This document shows positions 10,066 through 23,180 of a stretch of 64,000 nt of DNA, in pieces (position 1 is the first letter of the stretch; every line of letters starts with the position of its first letter). The DNA comes from Eonycteris spelaea (lineage: Eukaryota; Chordata; Mammalia; Chiroptera; Pteropodidae): positions 1,922,001 to 1,986,000 of the forward strand of contig PUFA01000181.1 in the NCBI GenBank assembly GCA_003508835.1, read 5' to 3'. The translations under genes were made by a program, and so were the position numbers. The notes beneath the pieces were generated by a model. It saw only the letters and a list, made by a program, of their open reading frames with translations, was not told the DNA's origin and made no database searches.

Positions 10066-13000
10066 CCATACTTCCTTTCAATTGGGAATTGGGTTAAATG
10101 GAATTTTGCTTTTTCTTAGGAAAAAGGATGTAGAGAAGGCTTTAGAAACACATGGAAAACCTTTCTCCTTTTCCCCCCGAAAGCCAAAGAGGCCATGTCA
10201 GTAATGGGGCTTACTTACATCAAGTGAATGGAAAAACTAGGTCATATAGCTGCCAGGAGCCTGCATTTCTGTTTAATTGGCTAGCACACACTTCCTTGTA
10301 TTTGTTTACCTTATGGCTAGTTCTGACAAATAAAACAGATTCTTTTCTTGGCCTCTTCGCTTGGGAGCAGTAAGCTGTGGGATTTAGCGAAAGGAGTAAA
10401 GGACTGAAAACGCCTGGATTTGGAAAACCTCCAAATATGTGGTGCAGAAGAAAGTATTCTTGTTGATTTTGGTGACAAGAGCATCTGAATGACAGCTTCC
10501 TGCGTCAGACTCCCTGAGTCACATACTGCCTTGTTACTACTATAGAACTTTGCACCCCTTTCCCTCCTCCCTGTTCTTCACCGGTGAGGTCCCTTTCCTG
10601 GGAGAGTACTGGCCAGTCCGCTAACAAGTATCTACTGAGCTCCAACTAGATAAAATTTGGTTGTACCCAGATCGTCAAACAGAATTGTTAGAATAAATAA
10701 TAGAATGAGATCAAGGCAGTCTTCCTTTTCATTTAGGTCGAGAGTCAGAGCATCCAGAAGAGTAAGAGCTGTTACCTCTATACCTTCTTTATGTCACATC
10801 ATTTCAGGATCACTGGAAAGACTTTTGATTCACTTTCTAGGACTGAAACTTTCAGGACCCAACAAATTCCCTTCAGAGCCTTAAAAGTCATTGTGTAATT
10901 GGGACTTTATTTCATATCCCCTCTTCTTTTTCTCCTGCTGATGTTTTTTTTGTTTGCCCCCTCCCACCCCGCACCAACCCACCCTGGAATCTGTGGCTCT
11001 TCCCTCACCACAATGACTTCCGGTAGCCTAGCAACATCGATTCTCATATAGTAAAGTTCCCTGTGCACCGCTGGCCCTTCTGAGGAAAAATCATATGAAA
11101 GTGTCAGATATCCAGTAGATTATATCTCCTTGGACTAAATATCCTTTGGCTTGATACGGGGAAAGCCCTTTAGTCTAGCCTGGATGTGAAGGGACCTTCT
11201 GCTTGCTTATTTTATTGATTTTTTAAAGCCAAAGTGATGTTAACAGAGCCAAGAATAATGCTGGCGAGATTCTGTACAAGAACATACCCTTGTGTGGTTT
11301 TCTGACAGAAATCCAGTCTGCCTTACACTTGGGACCCTGGAGCAGCTTTTAGAAATCCTGCTGATAGAGAATTGCGCTTTCCATGATCAGAATGCGCTTC
11401 CACTTCTGATGGGCCCCTCCCTGCCCCAGCTGCTTTTGCCTTTTGTGTGGTCCCAAGCCAGGGTTTTGAGCTTTATTTGGAACCTTTGTTTAAATTTTCC
11501 TGAGGGACACCCAAAGCAAGTATTGAGGTCCCCATATGGGTCCAGAGCCTTTCTTCAGAATGAGGCATGTGCAAAAAAAGAAAAAGAAAAGTTCGTTCAA
11601 TTGCAGAGACATTTCTGGCTAAGACACTGAAGAGCAGAAATGGGCGGTTGGCAGCAGGAGGTGGACCATGGAAACCTTCGCTCTTTTTGGTGCCTACCAC
11701 CTGCTCAGACATCTTGTTAATACCGTCACCGTGCAAGCCTTGCCTGGTTTTTATGGGACCTGTCATCCTGAGAAGACCCTTTTCCTGGAACTGTTTCCCT
11801 TGTACTAGTTCATCCCACCCAGGAGACATGCCTCAGGACTGCTTTGTCTTAAGTGTCCCTTTGACTCTTGCCTGAGGTGGATATTGGCAGACATGCACTC
11901 AGCCAGAATCCTCTTTAACACACACTTCAGTCATTCTTCTTTGTCCTCAGCTATATACCTAGGGGGGAAAAAACCTCCGAGTTAATAACTGGGTTTTAAA
12001 ACTTCATTTTCATTATGTCCATAGAATTTACAAGTGTGGGAAGGTGGGCAACTCTAGCAAGCAGCGTTTGACTCTTACCAGGGTGAGGTCAGCCAGCCTT
12101 CCACTCACCCAGTGACTTTATTGGGGTGGATTAATCAGATGTGAGAGTATGGAAACCATGTTTTTGATCTCTGGTTCCTTAGGTTCTAGATTGGTGAGTA
12201 GGATACAGTGTGCTTGAGAACTGTTCACGTTCTAGGCATAAATTTTACCAGGACATTCAGAGGTTGATGAGGGACTGGGGATCAGCCACTAGCTCAGGCT
12301 AGTTTATTAATTAACAGGAGGCCATCCGTCCTTTTTCTCGTATCTGAATGTTTGTATTCTCCATCCAGGACACTACATTTCCCTGTTACCTAAGGGACTA
12401 GAGATCCAGTTAGAAGCTAGAAGGTTTTTTAGAAAGGCAGATGGCTGGAGAGACGGAAGGATATCCTCCCGCCTGTCCCTAGTTCCCGGGGTCGCTGAAT
12501 TTCATATTTCCAGAACTTGCTTTTATGAACCCTGATTTTCTCTTCTCATTGCTGACCACACCCCACATCACCATCCCCAGTACCCCACCTCCAAATCTTT
12601 CTTTAGATGTGCTCATTCCACTGCCTAGACCATTGTCTTGTCATCCTCATTTCTGTACTTTGAACTCTGGGACAGTTACTGCTGAAATCTTCATGAAAAT
12701 GAGCTTTTCTTGGTGCTTATCTTTATGGAATTTAGGATTCTCCCAGGGTCATACTTGCTTTCTGGAGAGGATTCTGGAAGATCTCTTCTCAGATGATCCC
12801 TCTAGAGAGGAGGTTTCAGTTTCTTACTTAGCCTGGGATGCTTAGGGCCAGCTTTTTTCTTTCTTTAGCCTGAGGTCAGAAGGTGGTATAGGAGGAGTTT
12901 AGAGCATGGATGTAATGGAAATTTGAAGCCCATGCTGGTTGAACTCCAAGAACAAAGACTACTTTTACAACAGCCAGCCAGTAGCTTCTGCTGGGGGAGC

Positions 13001-13954
13001 GCAAGGGGAGGGAGGTGGAGGGAAGGGGAGAAAAGGACAGGCCTCGGCTGTGAACAGGGTGTTTTAACATGCGAGAAACTAAGATTCGTAAGAGTCAGAT
13101 TCCTCTATCCAGATCAGCAATCTTCTTACCCCAGTCTTCACCTTCTGGGCCTCATGGGCATACATGGCTCTTGCACATGTTGGTATAAAGAAAGAAGGAA
13201 TAGAAGGAAAAATAGAAAAATCGTTCTTTTTTCTTCTGTTTAAAAATGGAAGGTTTTATATTCTGTGAATTGATGTCCCAGACACAATGGAAGAAGAAGA
13301 GGCTGGATCAGTTGCTTATAGAGCATTCTCAACCCCAGCCTTCCTCAGAAGTGATGAAACTAGTGCTCTATAGCCTGGCCCTTGGGGACCCTGCCAGCTT
13401 CCATCTTGTGGTTACACATGACCAGGCAAAGTGCCACTCACTTTCCTCACGTTCTCTTGAGTTCTGCAAGCTCAGTTCTCCATATAATCACAGTTCGATG
13501 AGCACAGTTCTCTGCTTTTTGTCACTTCTTTGGGGGTTGCAAGCTGATCACTTCCTCACATTTTCAGCTGTTGATAGGGTCACCCTCACCTTAATCAGCT
13601 TACCACAAGTGTCTTCTAGATCCTCACATCTTGCATCTTCTCCTCCCAGAATTGCCTTCAATCTATCATCTGTCCCTTAAGGCAATACTCATGTAGACAT
13701 GCTCTTCTCAGTCCTGCTGTCTTTACCTGCTAGGTGTTTGGCTTTAAAGATTTTTGCTATTTTAATACAAAGACATTAGAGACTATGAACATGTTGTGAT
13801 CATTTCCCTAGAAGTTCTAAGCGTTAAGTCCAGTTCTTTAGTATGACTTTTACACATAGGATGGTTTGAACAGGTAGAAGCGTAGGGTGAGCAGGAAGCG
13901 TGGGGCCTGCTGTTCAATGGTTTGGCAGCTGCTGGCCATGCAGACCCCACTCCT
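10066..13954. other. Intron sequence, unassigned
   Basis: No interspersed repeat could be named with confidence. The C- and T-rich stretches at 12480-12700 and 13560-13680 may be old L2. The longer reading frames at 11473-11829 and 13246-13680 lack domain signatures. Confidence 0.45.
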
Positions 13955-14060
13955 GTCCCCCTCCAATCATTAATCTTACAGTGGCCTCAGCAAGGCCACA
14001 GTCACGCTGAGTCTTGGTTTCCCATTTCTATAAAATGGATATATGTCTGTACAAGTGACT
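13955..14060 (+). mobile_element. MIR fragment
   Basis: GAGTCTTGGTTTCCCATTTC and TATAAAATGGATATA match the MIR core. Confidence 0.6.
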
Positions 14061-14104
14061 TAAAGAACATCATCTCAAAGCAGTAAGGTTTTTCATTCTT
14101 GGGC

Positions 14105-14355
14105 AGCAGGGTGGTGAGTGGGAAGAATGGAGGTTTTTGGCATTAGAGCTGCTTTCTGTTCTGGCTGTACCATTCAGTGGCTCTGACTCCTTAAACAAAG
14201 TTCTTAACCTCTCTGAACCCCAGTTTCCTCATATATAAACATGGGGATGAGGATGATACCCATCTTTCTGGGTAGTTATAGGGACTAATTACTATTATGT
14301 GTATGAGAGGCCAGGATAATGCCAGGTATACAGTAGGTACTTCATAGAAGTGGTC
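14105..14355 (+). mobile_element. MIR SINE, nearly full length
   Basis: TTCTTAACCTCTCTGAACCC, CAGTTTCCTCATATATAAAC and GCCAGGTATACAGTAGGTAC follow MIR to its tail. Confidence 0.88.
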
Positions 14356-14554
14356 ATAAGGATCTTGTAGTAGGAGAAGGGAGTAAGGCATATGATGAAT
14401 AACTTATCTCTAGGAAAAACTTTGGGTGCAGCTGGGTTTTGCCGTAGCATGCCAGGTAAAAACCAGGGTATCTTGTCTGTTCTGGGTGTTCACTTTGTTG
14501 AAATACAAAATGAAAATATGAAATACAAACCATTTCATGCCTTCACTTGTGTGA

Positions 14555-15335
14555 CATTAATTCATTCAGCAAATATTATGCTAGTACCTATATTTTCCTA
14601 GTGCCTGAAAAATTGAACAAAATAACCCCTAGGTACAGTTGAGTCAGGTTATTCAAAACAGAAAACCAATCATCACTGTGCAGAGTGATAATTGCTGTTA
14701 AATGAGCAAACATATGTAAAGTGCTTATACTCAGTGCCTGGTCCAGTCATCTTAAGCCATCTTAGAAGTATACGCCAGTTTAAGAGGATGTCTGGAGGCA
14801 GAAGGCAGAGGAGGGATGCGTACTAGAGAGACTTGTAAGAATAGGTGATGCTTGATCTAAGTCTTTAGGAAGCTTAGAGACTGTGAAGAGAGGGGTGGGA
14901 GGGGAGCATTGCGGGGAGGGCGCTTTAGGCAGCAAAGAGTTGCTTGAGGCGCTGAGGGGACTGCCTTTGCTTGTCTTGCTAAGGAGTTTGGTCTTTATCC
15001 TCAGGGTGGCTGAGAGCAGTAGGAGGGTGGTAAGCAGAGGCTTTTGCTTTTGAATAAGGACAGACTGGGGAGCTAGCCTGGAAGTGGTCTGGAGGGAAGT
15101 ACAGTAACCTGAATGCGAACTCCAGCTGAGGCTGTTGAGATGGACAGGAGAAGAGTGGCAGAGCTATCTAGGAAGTGACTGAGTAGAAGGAAGGAAGGAA
15201 GAGTGTGGAAGAAGGAAGAGTGTGGGAGTTGGGTGGAGGGTGGTTGGTGCCATTCACTGAGACAGGGAAGACTAGCAGAGGATGAAGTGGGTGTAGAGGA
15301 GAGGCAGTCACTCCAGGAAAGGTGAACATGGCCAG
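14555..15335 (-). mobile_element. L2 LINE fragment
   Basis: ATTAATTCATTCAGCAAATA at one end, GGAGTTTGGTCTTTATCCTC and AGGGTGGTAAGCAGAGG further on, and TTCACTGAGACAGGGAAGAC near the other end follow reversed L2. Confidence 0.6.
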
Positions 15336-15394
15336 TAGGCAGGCATCACACATTCACTCTGGAATTCTCAGTTACCTACCCCTAGCTGGAAGAA

Positions 15395-16262
15395 CAGTTG
15401 TTTTTTTTCTTTTGGGCTTAAATATTTGTGGGGTATAATTTAATACAATAAAATGCACAGATCTTAAGTGTTCAGTTCAATGTGTTAGGACAACTGTTAT
15501 ATAAATATCCGTCAGAACAAGATACAGAACACTTTCATCTGCCTAGATAGTTCCCTCATGCTCCTTTCAAACATTTCCCCTCCCCCACATCACTTTTGGT
15601 CCTCACTCACTATAATTTAGTTTTACCTGTTCTAGAACTGCATATAAATGGAATCAGATGTATGCATTTAATGTCTATAAGGTAAATCCATATCTTTGCA
15701 TGTATTAATAGTTTGTTCTTTGATATCACTGAGAACTATTTCGTTGAATGAACATGTCAGAATTTCTCCATTCTTCTGTGGATGGAAGTGTGAGGTTTTT
15801 CCAGTTTGAGGTGGGAGAAGGCTGCTGTAAATGTTCTTGTGCAATTCTTTTTATGGACATATGTTTAAATTTCTCTTGGGGAAATACCTATGAGTAGAAT
15901 TGTAGGGTCATAATGTAAACATATGTTTACCTTCCTAGCCATTCTTCACAGTGGTTGTATCATTTTATACTCCCACCAGCAGTGCATGAGAGTTCTGGTC
16001 GTTTCAGCTACTCACTAGCATTTGGTGTTGTCAATCTTTTTTTATTTTTGCTATTCTTGGCTCTGCCAGGTAGGTTTCATTTGTATTTCCCTGGTTACTA
16101 ATGATGTTGAACACCTTTCCATATGCTTATTGGCCTTTCCACTTTTTTGAAATGTCTGTTCAAATCTTTTGCCTGTTGTTCTTGGGTTGTTCATCTTTTT
16201 ATTGTTGATTTGTGAGAGTTCTTTATATAGTCTAGGTAGGAATCTTTTGTCACATATACATT
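15395..16262 (-). mobile_element. Old L1 3' end, about 870 bp
   Basis: A T-rich start (15402-15414), then TTGGTCCTCACTCACTATAA, ATGGAATCAGATGTATGC, CACAGTGGTTGTATCATTTT, CTCCCACCAGCAGTGCATGA and GTTCTTTATATAGTCTAGG, the reversed 3' end of L1M ORF2 and UTR. Confidence 0.8.
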
Positions 16263-16595
16263 TACATAAATTTTGGTTTTAATATCACTTGGTTCACCCC
16301 ATTCTGAGGCCCTTAATCATTAGAGGCATTTTGAGATTCTTAACAAGAAATTACAAGAGGAAAGAATTAGAACGATTCTTAAATAAATTATAACAATTTA
16401 TTTCTGTTGTTGAAAAGATGGTATGGAGCATTGTCGCGACTCTTGGTCTAGGTAGAGATTGGAGCTAAGCAGGGCCCATGTGGACATATGAGAAACTCTG
16501 CATGTTAAGAAATATGATCATTTTTGGTGCCTGGAAGTCCTCCCAGCTATTGAACAGCCAGTAAGAGTCTTTCCAAGATAATGTTCCTTTGCTTT

Positions 16596-17390
16596 ATTAA
16601 AAAAAAAAAAAAAAGATGGTAAATCTCAAACTTCAGGTTTCACAGTAGAGAGAATATTATGACGAGCCCTCATGTGTCCGTCACGTGGCCTCAGTGGTTC
16701 ACAGCCAGTAGTGTTTCATCTGTATCTCTCTACCCCAACCCCTCCTCCCCAGCTTATTTTGAAGCAATTCCAGATGTTATATCATTTCCATCATAAATGG
16801 AAAAGATAAGGACTCTTTAAACACACAACAAATACCATATTACATCTTGGAAATTAATAATAATTCTTTAATAATACTTCATTTTTTACAGTTTGTCTGA
16901 ATGATCCTTGTCTGAATTTTGATCGTCATGGGCAGGAGACAAGCATGCTTTCTTTCATGCTTACTAGCTCTTCTTCAACCTGCACGTAGGTTCTTCTGGG
17001 TCATATGTTCTTAGGGCACCCTCCTGTGTCCTGTCAGTTCAGCTGTCTGCTTCCCCTTCATTTGTTTCTGAAAACCTTTATGTCCAGTATATACATATGT
17101 ACAGAAAAGTATGTAAGACGTAAATTACAAGTTAATGCATTATTATAAAGTGAACTCCCATGTAACCACATCTAAATCAAGAAGTAGACCTTCATCAGAC
17201 TCTAAAAGCCTCCCTTGTGCTCATTCCCTGGCATAACCCCGGTCTCCTTCAAAGGGAACCATCACCCCGATTTTTATGGCAATTACTTCTATGCCTCCCT
17301 CGAGAATTTTCCACCTACATGTGCTTCCCTAAACAATGGTTTAGTTTTGCTTCTTTGGGAGCTTTAAATAAATAGAATTATTTATTAATC
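16596..17390 (-). mobile_element. Old L1 3' fragments, two adjoining pieces
   Basis: An A run at 16599-16613 precedes 16616-17030, which resembles the L1M 3' region seen at 26940. From about 17065 a second piece (AACTCCCATGTAACCACATC, AAGAAGTAGACC, TAGTTTTGCTTCTTTGG) matches another L1 3' end. Confidence 0.65.
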
Positions 17391-19059
17391 TTAAAAATGA
17401 AGTCAGATTCATCAGACTTTTCATTTAAAGTTGATGCTTTTATGTCATGAAAAGAAATCTTTCACCACCCTGAGGCTTTCATCCTAAGTTTTCCCTTTCA
17501 CCTTCTGTTATCTTTTGTAAGTGTCATTGTTCTGCCTTTCATGTTTTGGACTCCTTTTCACTTTTCAGACTAAATTTTCAATCGCATTTCTCCCAGGAAG
17601 ATATTCTACAATTATTCAGACTCTAACTGATCGCTCTTCACTCTAGCTCCTCAAACCAGTACTTATTGCTTTCTGATCGTTTTGGGTCTGCATTCGCTGA
17701 GCAGAGGCCAGGGCTCACACTACCTGGAGGAGAAAGGGAGGGAGAAATTTATACCTATGTATTTCAGCCACTGATCAACCTCTTGGAGCTCTGACTCAAA
17801 CTGTGGGATTTATGGAGGAGGGCCTCATTTCAGATAGCCTTATCCTGTTGTCAGACTAAACGCCCTACCTGCTTAGTTTCTCCTTGGAAGTATTTGCCCT
17901 TCACAATCAGTGCACTCTTTAGGCCGAAAGGATGCTCTGCTCCTAAAACATCGTAAGGAATTTGACCAGTAGGTCTCTAGCTCTCCTCTTTTGGGGGAGG
18001 GAGGCACCTTTTCCTCCTTTCTTTGCTTTTTCCTTCCACTGGGAGAGGTCTTTGGGTGTGCCAGCTCCCCACCAGCCACTTGAAAGATTCTGTGGCTTTT
18101 CTATGACCTCTTGATTTGGAGTCTGATTGTTTGACTTTGATCAGAAAAATAAATACTTATTTTGAATTTCTCCCTGACCTATGTGAGCTAGGTTCAAGTG
18201 ATCTTTTTTAACTCTACCACATGTGAATTACAGGAAATGCTCTCCTGTTGGAGAAATGGGTCATTTCCAAGATTTTTCTCTCCAGGAAAAGTGTAATTTA
18301 TTAATTTACTAAGAAAGGCTCAAACAGGAAGCAAAAAGTGCTTATTAAGACATTTTCTTCTTTTATGTGTCCCTAATCACAATCTTATCGTAAACCTCAG
18401 CCCTGATAGTTAATCCAAAATTATTTAATTAAATTCTTTCATTTTACACATGAAGACATAAAGAAATACCTCACCACCCTCCCCTCGACCACCCAAAAAA
18501 AGGAGAATAATTTGCTCAAGGCCATGTGTTGTCTTCAGAGACTGTGATTAGGAATTATTCCTTGAACAAGGATAAGACCATCCTCTCCACCCCAACAATG
18601 AGTTTTTAAAAATCACTGTGATCTCACTATTGTTTTTTTTTTTTTCTTGTTGAAACCTCCTCATCTTTGAATTTGTTGCATGAGAAGATCTCCTTGGAAT
18701 AAAAGTGGATTTTCCATTCTTAACCAGATAAAATAGATCTCAATCTACTTGAAAGATGAATTGGTCTCCATGTCATTTTGTTCATCACTTTCTTCTTAGA
18801 CCAAAACAGTGCTTCCTCACAGTGGGCAATGTGGTTGAATTCCATACCTGTGAGAGCAGCTTCTAGAGCCCTTGGGCTTGAAACACCCACGGTCTTAGCC
18901 AAGTTCTTTCTTCTGAACCATCCTTTTTTGTTGCCCCCTGCTGGAAGCCAAAAAGAGGCAATTGAGAAAGCTCCTCCCCATTAGCTTTTCCCTGTGGAAG
19001 ATGTAACCTCTCTGGAAAGGTGGAGTCCAGCAAACTACGGTTTTCACATCAGACATCTC
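17391..19059. other. Intron sequence, unassigned
   Basis: AT-rich, with a T-run at 18632-18645. Nothing recognised. Confidence 0.5.
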
Positions 19060-20185
19060 CTACTCTCATCAGTTGACCAGTGGTGTCCTTCCCTGTCTCA
19101 AGTTCCATGGGCTCAAACCCAAACTCGTCCTCTGATCTCCACCAGTTTCCCTTCCACGTTGTCCTCTCCTCCTTCCCTCTCTTATCTACCCATTCTTTCA
19201 TTACCTCATTCATTCAACAAATATTAGAGCTTTTAACTTGTTCTACCTGCTTTCTTATGCTCCGGTTATCTCCAATAACAGTGTCATACTGACTCATTTA
19301 CCCAGGCTACAAGCCTTGGCATTTCTCATCTCATTTCCCTCATTCTCTGAAGCTAATCTGATTCCAGTGCAGCTGGTTCAATATACCCTTAACTTGTCCA
19401 CCGACCTCCAGTCTCACCCTGCTACACAGCCCCCAGGATGACCTTCTACACCACCAGGTGTTCATGTCACTGCCCTACACACAAACCTTCGTTGTTGATG
19501 GATTAAATCTCAAACTCCTTGGCCAAAGCCTCCCACCACTGAGGCTCACCTAGCTTTCTGTCATTGTCTCCTGCATTCACCTTAGCACTACACCACCACA
19601 TTGATCCACTCCAAAGATCCTCAAGCCACCACTACTGTCACACCTTTGAGCCTGGTGTGCATGCTGGTTCCTCTACCAGGTGTGCCCTTCCCTTCTCTGT
19701 CTGGTGAAGTTGTGCTTAAAAGTAAGCTGAATACATTGTCCCTTCAGATGTCACCCACTCTAAGAAACCCTCCATCCACTGCAGTTAGTTATCATTGCAG
19801 TTAGATCTCTGTGATGGCATCTATCACCTGTTATAATTAGTTCTCCACTTGTCTGTCTCCCCCTTCAGACTATGTTTCCATGTTTTCTAGGTCTGGCTTT
19901 ATTTCCAATAGTTTGTTTCAATGATGACATGTGTTGCAGTCATACCTGTCAGCCCGTATGACTCGAGACTCACCATCTCCTATTGTTCCCCCACTCTCCT
20001 TAATGGCCTCCGAGGCTTTATACTTTATAGTGGTGAAAAACTTGTAGTTCCCCAAGTGTACTGGGCTCTACCCTGCCTCTTACTCTGTCTTGGACGCCTT
20101 ACCTCATTCTACTCATGACCTGCCTGATAAAATCCAGTTCATTATTCAAAAAGCAGCCCGGATGCCTGCCTCTTCTTTCCCCTTA
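19060..20185 (+). mobile_element. L2 LINE fragments, sense
   Basis: ACTGCCCTACACACAAACC, GGTTCCTCTACCAGGTGTGC, CCCTTCTCTGTCTGG and TCTGTCTCCCCCTTCAGACT follow the L2 3' half. A second run of similar phrases from about 19920 suggests two pieces. The overlapping open frames here reflect pyrimidine-rich codons and are not genes. Confidence 0.65.
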
Positions 20186-20189
20186 ACTT

Positions 20190-20330
20190 GCAACAAGATT
20201 AAATAATAAAAATAGCTAATATGTATGTGGCATGGACTGTTAAGCCCCAGATACTACTCTAAGCATTTGGTGCTTGCCACAAAGTAAACGCTCACGCAAT
20301 GGTAGCAAATATTATTTTGATTTTAATATG
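20190..20330 (-). mobile_element. MIR-like fragment
   Basis: AAATAGCTAATATGTATGTG and CTACTCTAAGCATTTGG resemble reversed MIR. Confidence 0.5.
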
Positions 20331-20959
20331 TTTAATATGTTGACATTTCCTCAGGATTATTCTTTTCTCTTGTAGTTTTTGTCTTTTCTCCCAGCTAATG
20401 TATTTATTCATCTGAAGTGGATTCTGGTTCTCTCATGCAGGACTCGGTGCAGTAATGACAATTGCCTTTGTGATAAGGGGATTGTGCTTGAGAGTAGAGA
20501 ACTCATACAGAAGAAGAATAGGATTCAGTTTTAGGAGTGAGTGTTGGAGAATTCAAAGGGAGCTGAGAAATGTTATCCTCCCTAGACCCCGCCTTGCTTC
20601 TTTTTCTTCCTTCCCTCTTTTGTTGTCCTATATAATAAATGAACTCCCCTGTTTTTCTCCAGGGAAATGGTTTAAATGCAGGTTTAAACATTTTTCCTTA
20701 ACTGTAGAAGGATTCGTTTTACCTTTGATGAAAGGAGGTAATATCCTACAAACTCATTGGACTTTATTATCATTAATATAGAACAAAGCTTCTAGAACTT
20801 CACTTCCTCCAGTCCTTCTAACACAAGGGCTAGTGAGGTCTCAGGTAAGCAGAACCTAAAAGAAAGTTCTTACTAGAGAGTCCAAAGGTCTCCAGTGCAT
20901 AATCTAATCTCAAAGGCGATAGATAGACTCTCTCTGTGACCTGTAAAAGTCATCGATTT

Positions 20960-21355
20960 GGGCTCTGTATTATCTGGGTGCTCCAGAGAAACAGAACAAA
21001 TGTATGAAGAGGTTTATAATAAGGAATTGGTTTGTGGAGTTTTGGTGACTGAAAAGTTCTAAGATCTGCAGTTGGCAAGCTGGAAATCCAGGTGAGCCGT
21101 TGGTGTAATTCCAATCCAACTCCAAGTTCAAAACAGACGACCAATGTCTGAGCTCAAAGAAAAGAAGAGAGTAAATTCTCCCTTGTTCAGCCTTTTTTCT
21201 CTTCAGTTCTTCAATAGGGCAATTTGTTTTACTCAGTCTGCTAATTCACATGTTAATCTTATCTAGAAACATCCTCACAGACACTCAGAATAATGTTGAA
21301 CCAAATATCTGGGCACCTAGTGGCCCAGTCTAGTTGACATAAATTAACCATCACA
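20960..21355. repeat. Interspersed repeat of uncertain family
   Basis: GGTGCTCCAGAGAAACAGAA, GGCAAGCTGGAAATCCAGGT, CAAATATCTGGGCACC and CATAAATTAACCATCACA are phrases of a common old mammalian repeat that I recognise but cannot name. It abuts the compound microsatellite. Confidence 0.6.
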
Positions 21356-21379
21356 GGTGCCTGAATGTGTGCTTGCTTG

Positions 21380-21572
21380 TGCCCCCCCCCCCCCGCCTCT
21401 CTCTTCTTCCTTTCCTCCTTCCTTCTCCCTGCCCCCCCCTCCGCCCTCTCCCTCCCCTTCCTCCTCCCTCTCCCTCTCCCTCTGTGTGTCTATCTCTATG
21501 TCTATCTCTATGTCTGTCTCTATCTCTATGTCTATCTCTATCTGTATCTATCTCTGTCAGTCTATATCTGTG
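21380..21572 (+). repeat. Compound pyrimidine-rich microsatellite: C-run, (CCCTCT)n, (TCTATC)n
   Basis: A run of 13 C, then CT-rich low-complexity sequence, then imperfect TCTATCTCTATG units to about 21560. Reading frames through it give arginine/aspartate repeats on the minus strand and are not genes. Confidence 0.95.
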
Positions 21573-22621
21573 ATGTGGTTCAATGTCCTGGCCTGTGGCT
21601 TTGCTTAAAGACTGGGACTTGATTCTGGAACTTTCCATTTTGACCTAGCTTCTTCCATTAACATCTCATATTTCTTTAGGCCTTCTTTGTCCTGTATTAG
21701 AACCACAGCTCTCAAATTATTTATATGTTTGTTTGTTTATTTTGCCTCAGCACCCATGGTGCATGAAATTTCATGCATGACATACTTCAACAGGCATGTC
21801 CAAATTTTGACAATTCCTCCCCCATACCCTTACCCCCATGTTTCCCAAGAAATAAAGCAAGTAGCACCACAGATGCCTTGTGACATGTTCATAAAAGTAT
21901 TTTACAAGCTTGGGAGTAACTCTTTAAGCATTCATCAGTGATGTGGCTAACTAGATCGGGGATGGATAAAACATGTAATTCCCAGTTACCTGGTGTACTT
22001 CAACTTTTTCCACTCAGGAAAGCTTATCAAAAACAAGTGCATGTGCTGTGATTTATGTGAAAAATAAATGATTTACAAACTTCCCTTTAAGTGATGGTAG
22101 AAATAGGTTCCTTGCTTATCTATTTCATCATTGCGGTGATTGTACTAGACTAGCCTTTAACATCGGGGCTATGGGATCCTAAGAGGTGTAGACTCTTGGT
22201 TCATGGTTGTTGCAAACAGGGCCCCAGAATTCAAGCTGTGAAAATCACTGTCCTTAAAATCAAAGCAGATAGCTCCAAAAGCATGGGTGATTTCAAACTG
22301 TTTACTCAGAAGGAAAGACTCTGGGGATAGGATTCCTAATTCAACCTGCCCTTCCTCTTCCATGATGTTCCTTTAGGCCTCCTAACTCTTACCACATTGT
22401 AAAACTGAGGCTATTAAAGTTTGCCCCTGAATCTCCCAAACCACGCAATAAATTCGAGGTACTTTCCCTATTACCAATACATGGCGGAACCAGCGCCTTG
22501 CTGAGTTAGTTTTTCCTTCCCTTCTCTAGTCTGTGACCTCTATTCCTGTGTCAGAAAATTGGAGTTAGGAAGTGATTCAGAAGCTAATGACAACCAGGAG
22601 AATTGCAGCAGGGACTTAAAG
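21573..22621. other. Intron sequence, unassigned
   Basis: Contains a short GTTT run near 21730. Nothing else recognised. Confidence 0.5.
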
Positions 22622-22841
22622 TAGGGCTTCTCAACCTTGGCACTGTTGACATTTTGAGCCAGATAATTTTTGTTGGGAGGGGGGCTGTCCTGTGTGTTGT
22701 AGAATAGTTAATAGTGTCCCTACTCTCTACCTACTACATGCCGGTAACACATGCTCTCCCCAATTGGGAAACCAGAAATGTTTCCAGACATTGCCAAATG
22801 TCCCCTGTGAAGCAGACTCACCGCCCAGTTGAGAAGCACTC
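22622..22841 (-). mobile_element. MER20, near full length
   Basis: Runs from AGGGCTTCTCAACCTTGG to CAGTTGAGAAGCACTC, with CTGTCCTGTGTGTTGTAGAA and CCAGACATTGCCAAATGTCC inside; about 220 bp, the full MER20 length. Confidence 0.85.
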
Positions 22842-23049
22842 AGTGCCAGGCACCAGCTCTTCCTTCCGGGCCAGTGGCACTCCCAGAGGGGCGCCACGTT
22901 TGACACTAGGGCAACAGGTTGACAGTGCTTCACCGAGATCAAAGAGAAGGCGAGGGCTGGTTCCTGGAGACACTTGGAGGAGAATGGCAGGACTCAGCAG
23001 TAAATTATCTATGGAACCCAAAGTATGGAGAAAATAAAAACACTGACAA

Positions 23050-23180
23050 GTCTACAGCCATGCCACCCTGAGTAAGCCCAATCTCCCGTTTGATCTCGGA
23101 AGCTAAGCAGGGTTGGGCCTGGTTAGTACTTGGATGGGAGACCACCTAGGAAGACCAGGTGCTGTAGGTGTAAAAAAAAA
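23050..23180 (+). repeat. 5S rRNA-derived SINE or retropseudogene with A tail
   Basis: Positions 23050-23171 align along the whole length of vertebrate 5S rRNA, from GTCTAC..CCA to GGTGCTGTAGG, with scattered substitutions. The internal promoter region (around AGCTAAGCAGGG and GGTTAGTACTTGGATGGGAG) is nearly intact. A run of nine A follows in place of the T-run terminator of a genuine 5S gene, and GACAAG is repeated on both sides (23045-23050 and 23181-23186), the mark of L1-mediated insertion. 5S-derived SINEs are known from fruit bats, so this may be a family member rather than a lone pseudogene. Confidence 0.85.

Noticed and set aside
13246..13680. 144-codon + strand frame
   Set aside because: Serine/leucine-rich composition expected from pyrimidine-rich DNA, probably a decayed L2.
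16436..16480. Short match to 5S rRNA (GGAGCTAAGCAGGGCCC)
   Set aside because: Only about 17 bases resemble 5S, with no matching flanks, A tail or target-site duplication.
21351..21638. Frames with arginine-aspartate-histidine repeats or serine/proline repeats
   Set aside because: They are translations of the compound microsatellite on both strands.
23050..23171. A functional 5S rRNA gene
   Set aside because: Substitutions in the body, an A run in place of the T terminator and a target-site duplication indicate a retroposed copy.
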